From Thermobifida alba (lineage in GTDB: Bacteria > Actinomycetota > Actinomycetes > Streptosporangiales > Streptosporangiaceae): a DNA stretch of 64,000 bases. The DNA is taken from assembly GCF_023208015.1 (NCBI RefSeq), contig NZ_CP051627.1, forward strand, positions 3,233,501 to 3,297,500, read 5' to 3'. The notes beneath the pieces are model-generated. The model did not search any database. It saw only the letters and a list, made by a program, of their open reading frames with translations, and was not told the origin of the DNA. The stretch's first letter is position 1; each line of letters starts with the position of its first letter. Both the position numbers and the translations under genes were made by a program. Shown here piece after piece: positions 9,743 through 18,778 of this stretch.

Positions 9743-11125
9743 GTGCAACTGACCATCCTCGGCGGCGGCGGCTTCCGGGTACCGCTGGTGCACCGGGCGC
9801 TGCTGGCCGACACGCGGGGGCCGGACCCGGCCGTCACCGAGGTCGTGCTGTTCGACACCGCCCCCGAACGCCTGGCCGCGATCCGCGCCGTGCTGGACCG
9901 CCAGCGCGACGCGCACCGGGCCGCGTACGGCGAGCCCCCGCTGACCGTGCGCGTCGCCGACACCCTGGCCGACGCGCTCCGCGGCTGCGCCGTCGTCTTC
10001 TCCGCGATCCGCGTGGGCGGCACGGCGGGCCGGGTGCTCGACGAGCGGGTGGCCCTGGACGCCGGGGTGCTCGGCCAGGAGACGGTGGGCGCCGGCGGCA
10101 TCAGCTACGGGCTGCGCACGGTCCCGGTAGCCGTCGAGATCGCGCGGCTCGTCGAGCGGTTCGCCCCCGACGCGTGGGTGGTCAACTTCACCAATCCGGC
10201 GGGACTGATCACCGAGGCGATGACGGGGGTGCTGGGCGACCGCGTGGTGGGGATCTGCGACTCCCCGGTGGGACTGGGCCGCCGGGCGGCGCGGGCGCTC
10301 GGCCTGGACCCGGCCCGCGTCCACCTCGACTACGCGGGCCTCAACCACCTCGGCTGGCTGCGCGGCCTGTACGCCGACGGACGGGATCGGCTTCCGGACC
10401 TGCTCGCCGACGAGGCCGCGCTGACCTCCTTCGAGGAGGGCCGCCTGTTCGGCGCGCCGTGGCTGCGGGCCCTCGGTGCGCTGCCCAACGAGTACCTGCA
10501 CTACTACTACCTGGCCCGGGAGGCCCGGGAGGCGGTCGCGGGCACCCTCTCCGAGGGCGGCCGCACCCGCGGCGAGCAACTGGTGGTACAGCAGCGGGAG
10601 TTCTACCGGGCGGCCGCCCGGCGCCCCGACGAGGCCCACGACTTGTGGGAGCGGACCCGGCGGGAGCGGGAGGAGACCTACATGGCCGACAACCGCCGCG
10701 CCGCCGGAGGGGTGGAACGCGACGCGGCCGACCTCGACGGCGGCGGCTACGAGCAGGTGGCCCTGGCGGTGATGCGGGCGATCCTCCGGGACGAGCCCGC
10801 CCGGTTGATCGTCAACGTCCGCAACCGGGGCGCCCTGCCCGACCTGGACGCCGACGCGGTGGTGGAGGTGCCCTGCCTGGTCGACGCCTCCGGGGCCCGC
10901 CCCCTGGCGGTCGATCCGCTCGCACCGCACCAGGCCGCGCTGGTGCGGACGGTCAAGGCGGTGGAGCGCGAGGTCCTCGACGCCGTGCGCACCGGTTCGC
11001 GCGCCGCCGCACTGCGGGCCTTCGCCACCCATCCGCTGGTGGACTCGGTGGCCGTCGCCCACCGCCTGCTCGACGGCTACCTGCGGGCCTTCCCCGAACT
11101 GGAACAGGTCCTGCCGGGGGACTAG
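9743..11125 (+). CDS. GH4 family glycosidase (6-phospho-beta-glucosidase-like)
   Basis: 460 aa. GH4 enzymes are NAD+- and Mn2+-dependent and cleave glycosides by a redox elimination mechanism. The NAD-binding turn LGGGGFRVP is at the N-terminus. NFTNPAGLITEA, the metal-site cysteine in GICDSPVG (Cys172) and GLNHLGW (His202) are the family landmarks. Similarity in pattern favours the 6-phospho-beta-glucosidase branch, which fits the PTS enzyme I gene nearby. GTG 9743 is preceded by GAGGAGG. A long perfect hairpin follows the stop. Confidence 0.9.
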   Translation: MQLTILGGGGFRVPLVHRALLADTRGPDPAVTEVVLFDTAPERLAAIRAVLDRQRDAHRAAYGEPPLTVRVADTLADALRGCAVVFSAIRVGGTAGRVLDERVALDAGVLGQETVGAGGISYGLRTVPVAVEIARLVERFAPDAWVVNFTNPAGLITEAMTGVLGDRVVGICDSPVGLGRRAARALGLDPARVHLDYAGLNHLGWLRGLYADGRDRLPDLLADEAALTSFEEGRLFGAPWLRALGALPNEYLHYYYLAREAREAVAGTLSEGGRTRGEQLVVQQREFYRAAARRPDEAHDLWERTRREREETYMADNRRAAGGVERDAADLDGGGYEQVALAVMRAILRDEPARLIVNVRNRGALPDLDADAVVEVPCLVDASGARPLAVDPLAPHQAALVRTVKAVEREVLDAVRTGSRAAALRAFATHPLVDSVAVAHRLLDGYLRAFPELEQVLPGD

Positions 11126-11127
11126 GG

Positions 11128-11162
11128 TCCCTCCACCGATCCCGTCCCCATCGGTGGAGGGA
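11128..11162. terminator. Bidirectional terminator between GH4 and the vWA operon
   Basis: TCCCTCCACCGAT (11128-11140) and ATCGGTGGAGGGA (11150-11162) form a perfect 13-bp stem with a 9-base loop, located between the convergent ends of two transcription units. Confidence 0.85.
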
Positions 11163-11204
11163 GTACTGCACGGCCGCCCCCGCGACCGCGAAACGATCCG
11201 GGGA

Positions 11205-11891
11205 TCACAGGTCCACGTAGTCCAGCGGCACCGACCGGAATCCCTTGACCTCTTCGGCGACCTGGAGCTCCTGCGCCTTGGCCGAGGCGACCATGGAGTT
11301 GAGCAGGCTCGTCAACGCCTCACTCAACGCACCGGCGTTGTCCTGTCCCGGTTCGGCGATGTAGGCGGCGACGGTCGAGACCCGTCCCAGCACCTCGGCC
11401 TGGGCCTCACCGAAACCGTAGGAGATGATGTTGGGCCGCGGCCGCCAGGACGGATCGAGGAGTGCGTCGAGGCTCCTCGTCCACTGTTCGTCGCTGTCGG
11501 TCGGAATACCGTCGGTGAGCAGGAAGACCACGGGCCGCAGCACTTTGATCCCCCGCGCCGAGAGTGCCGGGACGTCGGACTCGATGCAGTCCCGCAGTTT
11601 CCGGAACAGCGGAGCGAAATTGGTGGTGCCCGCGCAACTGACCGTGGGAAGGGTGGTCACGTCGTCGAACTCGGTCATGTTCGTGACCACGTGCGGCTGC
11701 GTGTTGAACGACACCACCGAGAGGTGAATGAACTCCCTGACCTGCGGCGTGGTGTCGATCACCTCATAGATGGACTCCAGAGTCTCGTTGAGCAGCTCCT
11801 CGAACCTCCCCATCGACCCCGAGGTGTCGAGGACGGCGTAGACCGGCAGCCCTTTCTTGAACGGGCCTTCCACCGAGGGGGCAACAGCCAT
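11205..11891 (-). CDS. vWA-domain protein of the TerY type
   Basis: 228 aa, one von Willebrand A domain. The metal-ion-dependent adhesion site is complete: DTSGSM (D22-M27), the Thr of CAGTTNFAPLF and the Asp of FLLTDGIPTD. TerY-like vWA proteins occur in three-gene sets with a PP2C phosphatase and a kinase (TerY-P triads) and are thought to act as metal-dependent scaffolds in stress or conflict responses. It is the last gene of the seven-gene operon, 42 bases after the kinase stop. An AAAGAAAGAG purine run precedes ATG 11891. Biochemical function is not established. Confidence 0.88.
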   Translation of the reverse strand: MAVAPSVEGPFKKGLPVYAVLDTSGSMGRFEELLNETLESIYEVIDTTPQVREFIHLSVVSFNTQPHVVTNMTEFDDVTTLPTVSCAGTTNFAPLFRKLRDCIESDVPALSARGIKVLRPVVFLLTDGIPTDSDEQWTRSLDALLDPSWRPRPNIISYGFGEAQAEVLGRVSTVAAYIAEPGQDNAGALSEALTSLLNSMVASAKAQELQVAEEVKGFRSVPLDYVDL

Positions 11892-11933
11892 GTCTGACTC
11901 TTTCTTTCGAATGGCGGACTGGGCGGACAGATC

Positions 11934-13124
11934 TCAGAACAGCGGGGTGAGAAAGATCAGAGCGAGGCAGAGCGCCACGAGGACGGCCGCGACCACGACC
12001 GCCGGGTGGACGGCCCCCCGCCTGCTCTTCCGGGATGTCGGGGACGCCGTCCGACCGAAGCCGGTGACAGACGGTGTGGGCTGCGGCGCAGAACCCATCG
12101 GCCCGCGGGGCGGACCGCCCTTGACTGCACGCCGGCCGGTGCCGTTCCGGGAGGTCCCGACCGTGCGGAACCCCGTGACGTTGGCCTCCGGGGCCAGCAC
12201 AGGAGGGAAGGGCCCCTCCTCGCCGGGGACCAGGCCGGGCCAGTGCTCTTCCAGGGCCTGCAGCAACTCGGCCACCTCGGGGCGTCTGGCCGGTTCGCTC
12301 TCCTGCAAAGTCCGGTCGAGCAGCCGGGTGAACTCCGAGGAGCGGAGCCGCTTCGGCAGCCGGTCCAGGCTCGTGCTGATCCGGTCCTGGTCCCGGCAGC
12401 CGCTGAGGCCGCGCAGCGCAAGCAGTCCGATCCGGTAACGGTCGGCGTAGACGTCCAGGTCGGTCCCTCGCGGATAGTGGGGATCGTCCCAGTTGTTGGA
12501 CAGGATCCACCCTCGTCGCCCGACACCGCAGGAGTCCATGTCGATCAGGAAGACCCGCCCCTGGCCGGGTTCCCACAGGCCGTTGCTGTAGGACCAGTCC
12601 CCGTAGACCAGGTTGTGGCGGTTCAACACCGCCCCCAGACGCAGGTACCGGATGACCACGGCCGCGCGGATCTCCTCCCCGGGGGCCGGGATCCCCTGGC
12701 GTTTCATGGCCTTGTCGTCCTGGACGAGGTGGTCGACGGTGAGCAGCGCCCTCCTCGTCCTTCCCGTGCGCGGCGACCAGAGGTCGATGGTGAAGCACGC
12801 CGGGGCCCTGGCCATGACCACGCCGACGGTCGTGTCCTCGTCGACCACCCGTGCCACTGGCCAGGCCGCGCTGCGGTCGACGACGGCCCGGTCGGCCGCG
12901 CCCATCCGGTCCGGCAGGGCGATGACCTGGTCCAGCACGGAGGCCTGGGCGGGGGACAGCGGACGTTTGTAGAGCTTGACCAGCCACTCGGGCTGCGTGG
13001 CGAGTGCGTAGACGATGGTGGACTCGCCGCCGTTCTGCCCCAGGACCTCTCCTCTGGCCGACACGTCCCGCGCCGACAGCACCCGGTCGAAGGGGCTGTC
13101 CGACCAGCTCCTCACCTCTTTCAT
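11934..13124 (-). CDS. Tail-anchored protein kinase-like protein (TerY-P triad kinase)
   Basis: 396 aa. Residues about 25-290 show a divergent kinase fold: GQNGGESTIVYAL (glycine loop), WLVKLYK (beta-3 lysine), HNLVYGDWSYSNGLW (catalytic loop in the H-x4-G-D-x4-N form) and FLIDMDSCGV in place of DFG. The catalytic Asp and Asn are retained, so activity is plausible. The C-terminus (about 372-393, AVVVAAVLVALCLALIFL) is a single membrane helix, making it a tail-anchored protein with the kinase in the cytoplasm. ATG 13124 overlaps the phosphatase stop by 4 bases. Its neighbours are a phosphatase and a vWA protein, the TerY-P triad layout. Confidence 0.85.
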   Translation of the reverse strand: MKEVRSWSDSPFDRVLSARDVSARGEVLGQNGGESTIVYALATQPEWLVKLYKRPLSPAQASVLDQVIALPDRMGAADRAVVDRSAAWPVARVVDEDTTVGVVMARAPACFTIDLWSPRTGRTRRALLTVDHLVQDDKAMKRQGIPAPGEEIRAAVVIRYLRLGAVLNRHNLVYGDWSYSNGLWEPGQGRVFLIDMDSCGVGRRGWILSNNWDDPHYPRGTDLDVYADRYRIGLLALRGLSGCRDQDRISTSLDRLPKRLRSSEFTRLLDRTLQESEPARRPEVAELLQALEEHWPGLVPGEEGPFPPVLAPEANVTGFRTVGTSRNGTGRRAVKGGPPRGPMGSAPQPTPSVTGFGRTASPTSRKSRRGAVHPAVVVAAVLVALCLALIFLTPLF

Positions 13125-14476
13125 CGTGTCTCCACGGTCCGGGGCGTCCACAGCACGACCGCCGTCCGGTCGTCGTTGTACTGGGCTTCCTCGTAGCCGA
13201 CCTGCCACAGCAGACCGAGTGCGCTGACCGGGGCCGCCCACTGCTCGGCGAACCAGTGGGCGGCGGAAGGGACCCGCAGTATGTCGCCGAGACCGTCGGT
13301 GGCGAGGACCAGCACCTCTCCGTTGCGGAGCCAGACCTCCGTGGTGCGGACCTGCCGCGGGGTGTTCGGCAGGAAGTGGTGCACCCTTCCCTCGTCGTAC
13401 CCGTGCTCCTTGCCCCCCAGCAGGAGCGTCCACCTGTCCCCGCACAGCTTCCACGCGCTCGTGTCCCCGATTCCCGAGAGCAGGACCCTGCGGAAACCGT
13501 CGGCGCCGGCCCGAGTGGGGACGACGGCGGTCAAGGCCACCGACCGCACGTCGTTCTCCGGGTTCCACCCACGCTGCTGGGCAGCGTTGTACATCTGCCT
13601 CGCAGCGGCGAGAAACGCCTCCTCGGCTCCCAGGAAGTCCACTGATCCCCGCTGGTCGAGTTCCTTGCGGAACGCGCCGACCAGCGCCGCGACGGCCACC
13701 CCGGCTCCCGCATCGGAGTGCTCGCTGTCGGACATGCCGTCGGCCAGTGCCGCGATGACGTGTTCTCCGACCGAGTCACAGCCGAGACGGTAAGCGTCCT
13801 GGCGTGGTTTGCCGACTGTTCCGCCGACTCGGTGGCCCGGTCCGACGACGGAGGCTCCCCGTACCTCCAGATCCCCGATGGTGGCCTGGTCGGCGGCCAG
13901 GCCCGAGTGGGCGGGCCTGGCGGGCAGCCGCCACGGTTCGCCGCTGAGGGAGGACCGCTGACGGAAGAACGGGGGGGCGGGGATTGCCTGCCCGTTCTGC
14001 TCAGCGGGCTCTCCGCTCCCCTCCGGTGCGGCCTCCCGCTCCTCCGTCTGCTCTGCACCGGAGTCGGGAAGTCCCGACTGCCCGGGCAGGAGCGCGGGAC
14101 GTTCTGGTTTTCCTGCCGGACGGCTTGCGCCGGCTGTCCGGGGACGGCCGGGTTTCTCCGCGGCCTCCAGGGAACCTCTCACGGTCCGCTCCTCGCTCCT
14201 GTGGCCTCCTTGAAGGGCGGGAACCGCCAGAAGCACCACCCCGCAGGCGAGCACGGCCAGCAGCGCCGCAACCACGAAAGGCGTCGCCGCCGTGGGCAGG
14301 TACAGCCCGCAGACCACGATCAGCAGTGCCAGCACCACCAGCATGCCGAGCCTTCGCTGCAGGAAGAGCTGTCTTTGCGCCGCGGAGTGGTGCGGGGCCG
14401 CCAGCCACCGCCGACATTCCTTCCACCACCTCGTCCCGACGGACGGGGCAGGGGGATTCGGCCGTCGGTCAGTCAT
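13121..14476 (-). CDS. PP2C-family protein phosphatase with N-terminal membrane hairpin
   Basis: 451 aa. After about 45 residues come two membrane helices (MLVVLALLIVVCGLYL and PFVVAALLAVLACGVVLLAV), then a disordered Pro/Glu/Arg-rich linker, then a PP2C domain (about 220-445). The metal-binding motifs are kept: ALADGMSDSEHSDAGAG, SGIGDTSAW, LATDGLGDIL and NDDRTAVVLW. It probably reverses phosphorylation by the adjacent kinase at the membrane. ATG 14476 overlaps the upstream stop by 8 bases. A longer upstream reading would run through the band-7-like gene in another frame and is rejected. Confidence 0.88.
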   Translation of the reverse strand: MTDRRPNPPAPSVGTRWWKECRRWLAAPHHSAAQRQLFLQRRLGMLVVLALLIVVCGLYLPTAATPFVVAALLAVLACGVVLLAVPALQGGHRSEERTVRGSLEAAEKPGRPRTAGASRPAGKPERPALLPGQSGLPDSGAEQTEEREAAPEGSGEPAEQNGQAIPAPPFFRQRSSLSGEPWRLPARPAHSGLAADQATIGDLEVRGASVVGPGHRVGGTVGKPRQDAYRLGCDSVGEHVIAALADGMSDSEHSDAGAGVAVAALVGAFRKELDQRGSVDFLGAEEAFLAAARQMYNAAQQRGWNPENDVRSVALTAVVPTRAGADGFRRVLLSGIGDTSAWKLCGDRWTLLLGGKEHGYDEGRVHHFLPNTPRQVRTTEVWLRNGEVLVLATDGLGDILRVPSAAHWFAEQWAAPVSALGLLWQVGYEEAQYNDDRTAVVLWTPRTVETR

Positions 14477-15638
14477 CCTGTTCCTCCTGGGCCGTCTTGC
14501 GCCCCACCGACTTCCAGCCCACGACACCGTCGGGCACGGGAGAGGCGTGCTGTGCCCCCGTCCCCGTGTCGAACCGCGGCAGCCCCTGCTGACCAGCCGT
14601 TTCCTGGCCAGCTCCGCTCGGCGGCTCCGGCCGTGCCTCCGACTGCGCTTGCACCGTCTCGCTGGGAGGCAGGAAGACCGCCGGGGGAAGCGCGGAGGGG
14701 GCACCCGGCCCGTCGGACCGCTGAGCGGGCGGCAGTCCGGCACCGGGCGAACGGGTGTCCTCCATGAGCTTCTGGAGTATCGGGTCCGCATCCGCCGGCT
14801 GGATGAGTCCTTTTTCGACCAGTTCCTTGACGAGCTCGATCTTCTGCTGCTGGGTGCGTTCTCCCCGATCCATCCACTCCCGCAGAATCTCGAAAGTCTG
14901 CCCCGGGTTCTCCGCGATCGACCAGCGGAGCAGGCCGGTCTCTTCGTTGGAAGCCGCGGTCGTCAGGTTCTCGAAGCGCTGGCGGACCTGCTCGTTCTGG
15001 TAGTTGTCCCTCATCGTCTGGAGGCCCTGCTGCGTCCTGGCTTCCTGAATCGCCAGGAGTCCTACGCGCTCCTGCTCCTCGTAGGTGCGTTCCAGGCCGA
15101 GCTTCTGCTGCAGGTGGGTCTCTGTCGCCTCGTCCAGGCTGAGCCGCACGTGGCACTCGGTCACTTCGATCCCGAACGGCATTTGCTGGATGAGTGTGCG
15201 GCTGCGGGCGTTCATCTCCTTCTCGGCGTCGGCCCTCTCCTCGATCGCGAACTCCAGCGCCCACGGCCGCATGGCGGTCTGGATGTGACCGCGCAACCGC
15301 ACCTCGACATGGCTCGCGTCGATGATGTTGCGCCGAACGACCTCGATGGGGTCCCAGATACGCCAACCGACGGACAACCGCACCTGGAAGTCGAACCCCC
15401 CGGTGCTGCTGGGGAACTGGTCGTCCCAGGTGAACCCCCAGTCACTGAGGTTCACCTCGTAGCGGTACCGGTAGCGCAGCCGCTCCGACGCGGAGAGCCT
15501 GCGGTTCAGGACAACGGTGTCGCCGTTCTCCAGGGAGAAGACGAATGCCGTTCCGGGGCGCGGATTGCGGCCGCCCTCGAGCAGGGTGACGTTGAAAGGG
15601 CCGTAGACCAGTGGCCTGGACATGGGGGGGTGCGTCAT
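14469..15638 (-). CDS. SPFH/band-7-like protein
   Basis: 389 aa. Residues about 15-190 resemble an SPFH (stomatin/prohibitin) domain: FSLENGDTVVLNRRLS, VRLSVGWRIWDPIEVVRR, and a helical stretch leading to MPFGIEVTECHVRLSLDEA. Residues about 165-290 are helical and Gln/Glu-rich, likely a coiled coil for oligomerisation. The C-terminal 100 residues are Pro-rich and low in complexity. No N-terminal membrane helix is visible, unlike most SPFH proteins, so membrane contact may come through partners. It overlaps its neighbours at both ends (4 and 8 bases). Assignment is by motif pattern only. Confidence 0.7.
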   Translation of the reverse strand: MTHPPMSRPLVYGPFNVTLLEGGRNPRPGTAFVFSLENGDTVVLNRRLSASERLRYRYRYEVNLSDWGFTWDDQFPSSTGGFDFQVRLSVGWRIWDPIEVVRRNIIDASHVEVRLRGHIQTAMRPWALEFAIEERADAEKEMNARSRTLIQQMPFGIEVTECHVRLSLDEATETHLQQKLGLERTYEEQERVGLLAIQEARTQQGLQTMRDNYQNEQVRQRFENLTTAASNEETGLLRWSIAENPGQTFEILREWMDRGERTQQQKIELVKELVEKGLIQPADADPILQKLMEDTRSPGAGLPPAQRSDGPGAPSALPPAVFLPPSETVQAQSEARPEPPSGAGQETAGQQGLPRFDTGTGAQHASPVPDGVVGWKSVGRKTAQEEQDD

Positions 15639-17899
15639 CGGAGCAGCGTCCTCCCGTCAAGCAGAGACAAGACTTCACGTGCTGTGTTCTCGGGGCTGGG
15701 GTGCTCGGCCGAGGCGAACCAGTTCCGGATGAGGTAGTGGAGGATTCTGACGGTGCGGGGTTTGGTGGCGGCGTCCCGGAGGAGTCGGGCCAGCGCCCGT
15801 CGTGCGGCGGGGTTCGCGTCCACGTTCTGCGCCCACCCGGTGAGGATGCTCTGGGCCTCCCCGTACAGGTCGGCGGAGTTGAGCACGGTCTCCCACAGGG
15901 CTCCGACGTTCCTCCGACACACCGGGTCGCGCGTGCTCATGGCCAGCAGCAGCGGCCACTCCTCGGTTCCACCTCCCGGATCCGGTGCGACCAGGTCCGC
16001 TGCGGTGAAGAGGAAGGCGATCTCACCGACCAGTCGGCGCTGCGGATCGTAGGAGTGGACCCAGTGCCTCAGAAGGGTGATGACGTCGCCGCGGCGGTGG
16101 TCGGCTTCCTCGACGAGGTCGGCGACACCGGCTCGGATCGCGTCGACCACGTAGAACTCCGCGGTCCCGGCGAGTTCGTGCAGGAGGGTGAACATCTCCG
16201 CGGCCCCCTGCTCCCCCAGGGCCGCCAGAGCCACGGTCGATCGGGCTGCCGCGGCCTGGAGGAACGGGTTCTCTTCGTTCCCGGCCCACTCCTGGACCAG
16301 GCCGCGCACCTGTTCGGTGAGTCGAGGATTGGCCGCCATGGTGCGGAGGGCGGCCGCCACCGCGCTGTGCCTGCGCGAAACCTCTTCCCGCTTGTTCCGG
16401 GAGGGACGACGGGAGGCCCAGCGCTGCAGCACCGAGGTACGCATCGTGTCGAAGGCCCGGTCGGCGAGTATTCCCACGGCGACGGCAGCCCGGATCGCGA
16501 CCGTCGCCGGTTCTTCCCCCACGCACCGGTACAACCACTCGGGGAGGTGGACGCGGATCTCGTCGTACTCGTCCCAGACGGTGACGAGGACCCTGGCGGC
16601 CATCTCCTGGTCGAGGTAGCGCACCACACGTCGGGGGACTCCTCCGTGCTGTGCGGTGCCCTGCTCCTCGAAGCGTGCGGCGTGCAGGAGCGCGAGCCTC
16701 CGGGCCGCGGTGGAGCGGATCGGCGCCGACCTGGGCTTTTCCGGGTTGTCGATGCTTTCGGGAAGCTGGATCAGGTCCTGGAGTTCCCGGGCTAGGCGGA
16801 CCACGGTCTCATAGGTCTCCCCACCGAAGACGGCGACGGCCAGGGCCAGGCACTGGGTGTCGAGATCGCCCAGTTCTTCGAACCACCGGTCGAATTCGCT
16901 GGTCTCCCGGAGCGCCAGCCGACTGGTGACCTGTTCGAGAACCTTCGCCGCGGGCTCGGAGGCCTTGGCCTCCGCCAGGAGCAGCGCGGCGTCCGCGGCG
17001 CGTCCCAGCCGGGCGAGCGGCCCCTGCTCCCCCACCAGGTCCCTGATCCGGTCGGTGTGGGACAGGAACTCCGCCACCCGGCCCTCGCTGCCGGTGCCGA
17101 GCCGCCACCTCAGGTGGGCTTCCAGAACCTGCAGCGGGGCCACCGACTGGTCCACCTCGACGGCTTCCGCGGCGATCCCGGGGTCGTCCAGTCGGACCTC
17201 GGCTCCCATCGTGACCACCAGCCGGGACCCCTTGGCCTCCAGGATTCCCGCGAGCCGCTGTACCTCGAAGCGGTTGAGCTCGGCCGCCTGACCGCGGGAC
17301 AGGTCCGCCAGCAGGTAACCGGTCTCCCGCTGGAAGTCGTCCTCGCCGAGCTCGCCCAGCGCCGTTCCGGGAGCGAACTCGTACAGCGATCGCAGTCCGG
17401 CGTTGACGAGGACACGGAACGCCAGCGTGGCTTTGCCGCTGCCGGGCTTGCCCCGCAGCAGGAGAACGGGCCGGGAACGCGCGGCTTCTGCGACCACCGG
17501 GAAGCAGGACGGTGTCACGAAGGCCTGAGTGATCTGCCCGTACTTGTCGCCCGCCACCTGGGTCGACGTGACACGGTCGGGTCTAGCGCCCACGACGAAC
17601 TCGAAGTGGTCCCCGCCGTAGGCCCGACCGGCCGTGACCGTGGCCTGACCGAAGGGGGCAGACAGGCCCCGCAACGCGTCGCGTTCGGTTCTGATGCGTT
17701 TGCTGGTGTTGCCCGGTTGTGCGGCGACCGCGGTCAGGCCGTCCCACAACTCCCTGATGTCGGGCCGTTCTTCTTCGGGCGCGGGAGGCGCCTTCTCCTG
17801 CTCTTTCTGTTCTTTTTCTTTCTGTTCTTTCTGCTCTTCGATGGGTGGCTGTCCCGCTCCCGGAGGCTGTCCGGCGACGGAGGGCTCCTCCTGGGTCAC
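15635..17899 (-). CDS. STAND-like P-loop NTPase with N-terminal signalling motif
   Basis: 754 aa. Residues 1-45 are a charged Gln/Glu/Lys run, 45-80 a short helical adaptor. Residues 83-104 hold VTAGRAYGGDHFEF, which closely resembles the C-terminus of the upstream cyclase-like protein. The NTPase follows: VLLLRGKPGSGKATLAF (Walker A Lys156) and the sensor-like RLVVTMGAEVRLDD. Residues about 300-754 are an all-helical array without recognisable repeats and may sense the trigger. The start is GTG 17899, inside a GTGA overlap with the cyclase stop. STAND NTPases commonly act as signal-triggered switches in programmed death and phage defence; that role here is inference. Confidence 0.8.
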   Translation of the reverse strand: MTQEEPSVAGQPPGAGQPPIEEQKEQKEKEQKEQEKAPPAPEEERPDIRELWDGLTAVAAQPGNTSKRIRTERDALRGLSAPFGQATVTAGRAYGGDHFEFVVGARPDRVTSTQVAGDKYGQITQAFVTPSCFPVVAEAARSRPVLLLRGKPGSGKATLAFRVLVNAGLRSLYEFAPGTALGELGEDDFQRETGYLLADLSRGQAAELNRFEVQRLAGILEAKGSRLVVTMGAEVRLDDPGIAAEAVEVDQSVAPLQVLEAHLRWRLGTGSEGRVAEFLSHTDRIRDLVGEQGPLARLGRAADAALLLAEAKASEPAAKVLEQVTSRLALRETSEFDRWFEELGDLDTQCLALAVAVFGGETYETVVRLARELQDLIQLPESIDNPEKPRSAPIRSTAARRLALLHAARFEEQGTAQHGGVPRRVVRYLDQEMAARVLVTVWDEYDEIRVHLPEWLYRCVGEEPATVAIRAAVAVGILADRAFDTMRTSVLQRWASRRPSRNKREEVSRRHSAVAAALRTMAANPRLTEQVRGLVQEWAGNEENPFLQAAAARSTVALAALGEQGAAEMFTLLHELAGTAEFYVVDAIRAGVADLVEEADHRRGDVITLLRHWVHSYDPQRRLVGEIAFLFTAADLVAPDPGGGTEEWPLLLAMSTRDPVCRRNVGALWETVLNSADLYGEAQSILTGWAQNVDANPAARRALARLLRDAATKPRTVRILHYLIRNWFASAEHPSPENTAREVLSLLDGRTLLR

Positions 17900-18687
17900 C
17901 GGCCCTCACCCCGGCCGTGGCTCTCGTAGTGGTTGCCGCCGTACACCTGCTGGGCCTGGATCATCGCTCCCGAGAACGAGCTGAAGTTGGCGGTGTTGAC
18001 GGTGGCCCCGCTCCTCTTCTCGTCTCCGCCGTCTCCCCCTCCGGTCCCACCGGGACGGACGGCTTCCGGTGCGGCGGGCGTCTCCTCCCGTGGCGCGGAC
18101 GGCCCGTGGCCGGGCAGCGCGACCCAGGCCGTGGTGTCCACGGCCTTGACCCTGAAGGGGATCTGCCGGAAGTCCCGGGCGTCGATCTCCGGGTGGTTGC
18201 GGTTGACCACGCTGGAGTACCAGGTGTCGGAGACCGCCAGGACCAGTTCCGCTTCGGGAGAAGAGGCGAGGGCCTCTCGCACCACGGGAAGGTCGAGCAG
18301 GTGGCAAGCGGTGTCGAGGTCGATGCCGACCCACCCGTGGGCGTCGTGGGCGACCTCGCCGGCGTGCAGTGCGACGCGGAGCCGCAGGGCCGCCTGCGGA
18401 CTGCTGACCTGGGCGTAAGCGCGCAACCCGACACGCAGGTAGTGGATGAACCGGGACGTCAGCTCGGTCTTGGGGACGTCGCCCGACAACAGCCAGATCG
18501 CTCCGTCACCGCGGTCCTGGGGGTGGGAGACGGCGGAGGCGTCGATCCCCGCCTCGCGCATCGCGGTGTCCACGATCTCGTACAGTCGCTGACGCAGCCA
18601 TGCCTTGACGGAGTCGGGGCGTCCTCCGGAGTTCTCGGTGTCAACGGCCAGAATGGCGTGGTAACGGGGTTTGACCAGTGCGGCCAT
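17896..18687 (-). CDS. Class III nucleotide cyclase-like protein with C-terminal signalling motif
   Basis: 263 aa. Residues 8-190 match a class III adenylate/guanylate cyclase homology domain: AILAVDTENSG with Asp16, and DRGDGAIWLL with Asp61, would be the two metal ligands. The expected Asn/Arg transition-state segment reads VGIDLDTACHLLDLP, so the Arg position appears to be His. A Gly/Pro linker then leads to a terminal motif (about 230-255: NFSSFSGAMIQAQQVYGGNH). GGAGGA precedes ATG 18687, which is preferred over a longer start at 18756. A Crp/Fnr regulator, a potential cyclic-nucleotide receptor, is encoded 91 bases upstream. Catalysis is uncertain. Confidence 0.78.
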   Translation of the reverse strand: MAALVKPRYHAILAVDTENSGGRPDSVKAWLRQRLYEIVDTAMREAGIDASAVSHPQDRGDGAIWLLSGDVPKTELTSRFIHYLRVGLRAYAQVSSPQAALRLRVALHAGEVAHDAHGWVGIDLDTACHLLDLPVVREALASSPEAELVLAVSDTWYSSVVNRNHPEIDARDFRQIPFRVKAVDTTAWVALPGHGPSAPREETPAAPEAVRPGGTGGGDGGDEKRSGATVNTANFSSFSGAMIQAQQVYGGNHYESHGRGEGR

Positions 18688-18778
18688 CGATTCCTCCGTA
18701 GACGGGGGTCCGGGGAATCCATGAATAGTGGGCGTCCACCGACCGCAACAGGTCAAATGACACAGAGCACCACGGCTG

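Noticed and set aside
18685-18756. Longer start for the cyclase-like protein
   Set aside because: The extra residues are cysteine/proline-rich and unlike the family. GGAGGA immediately precedes the ATG at 18687.
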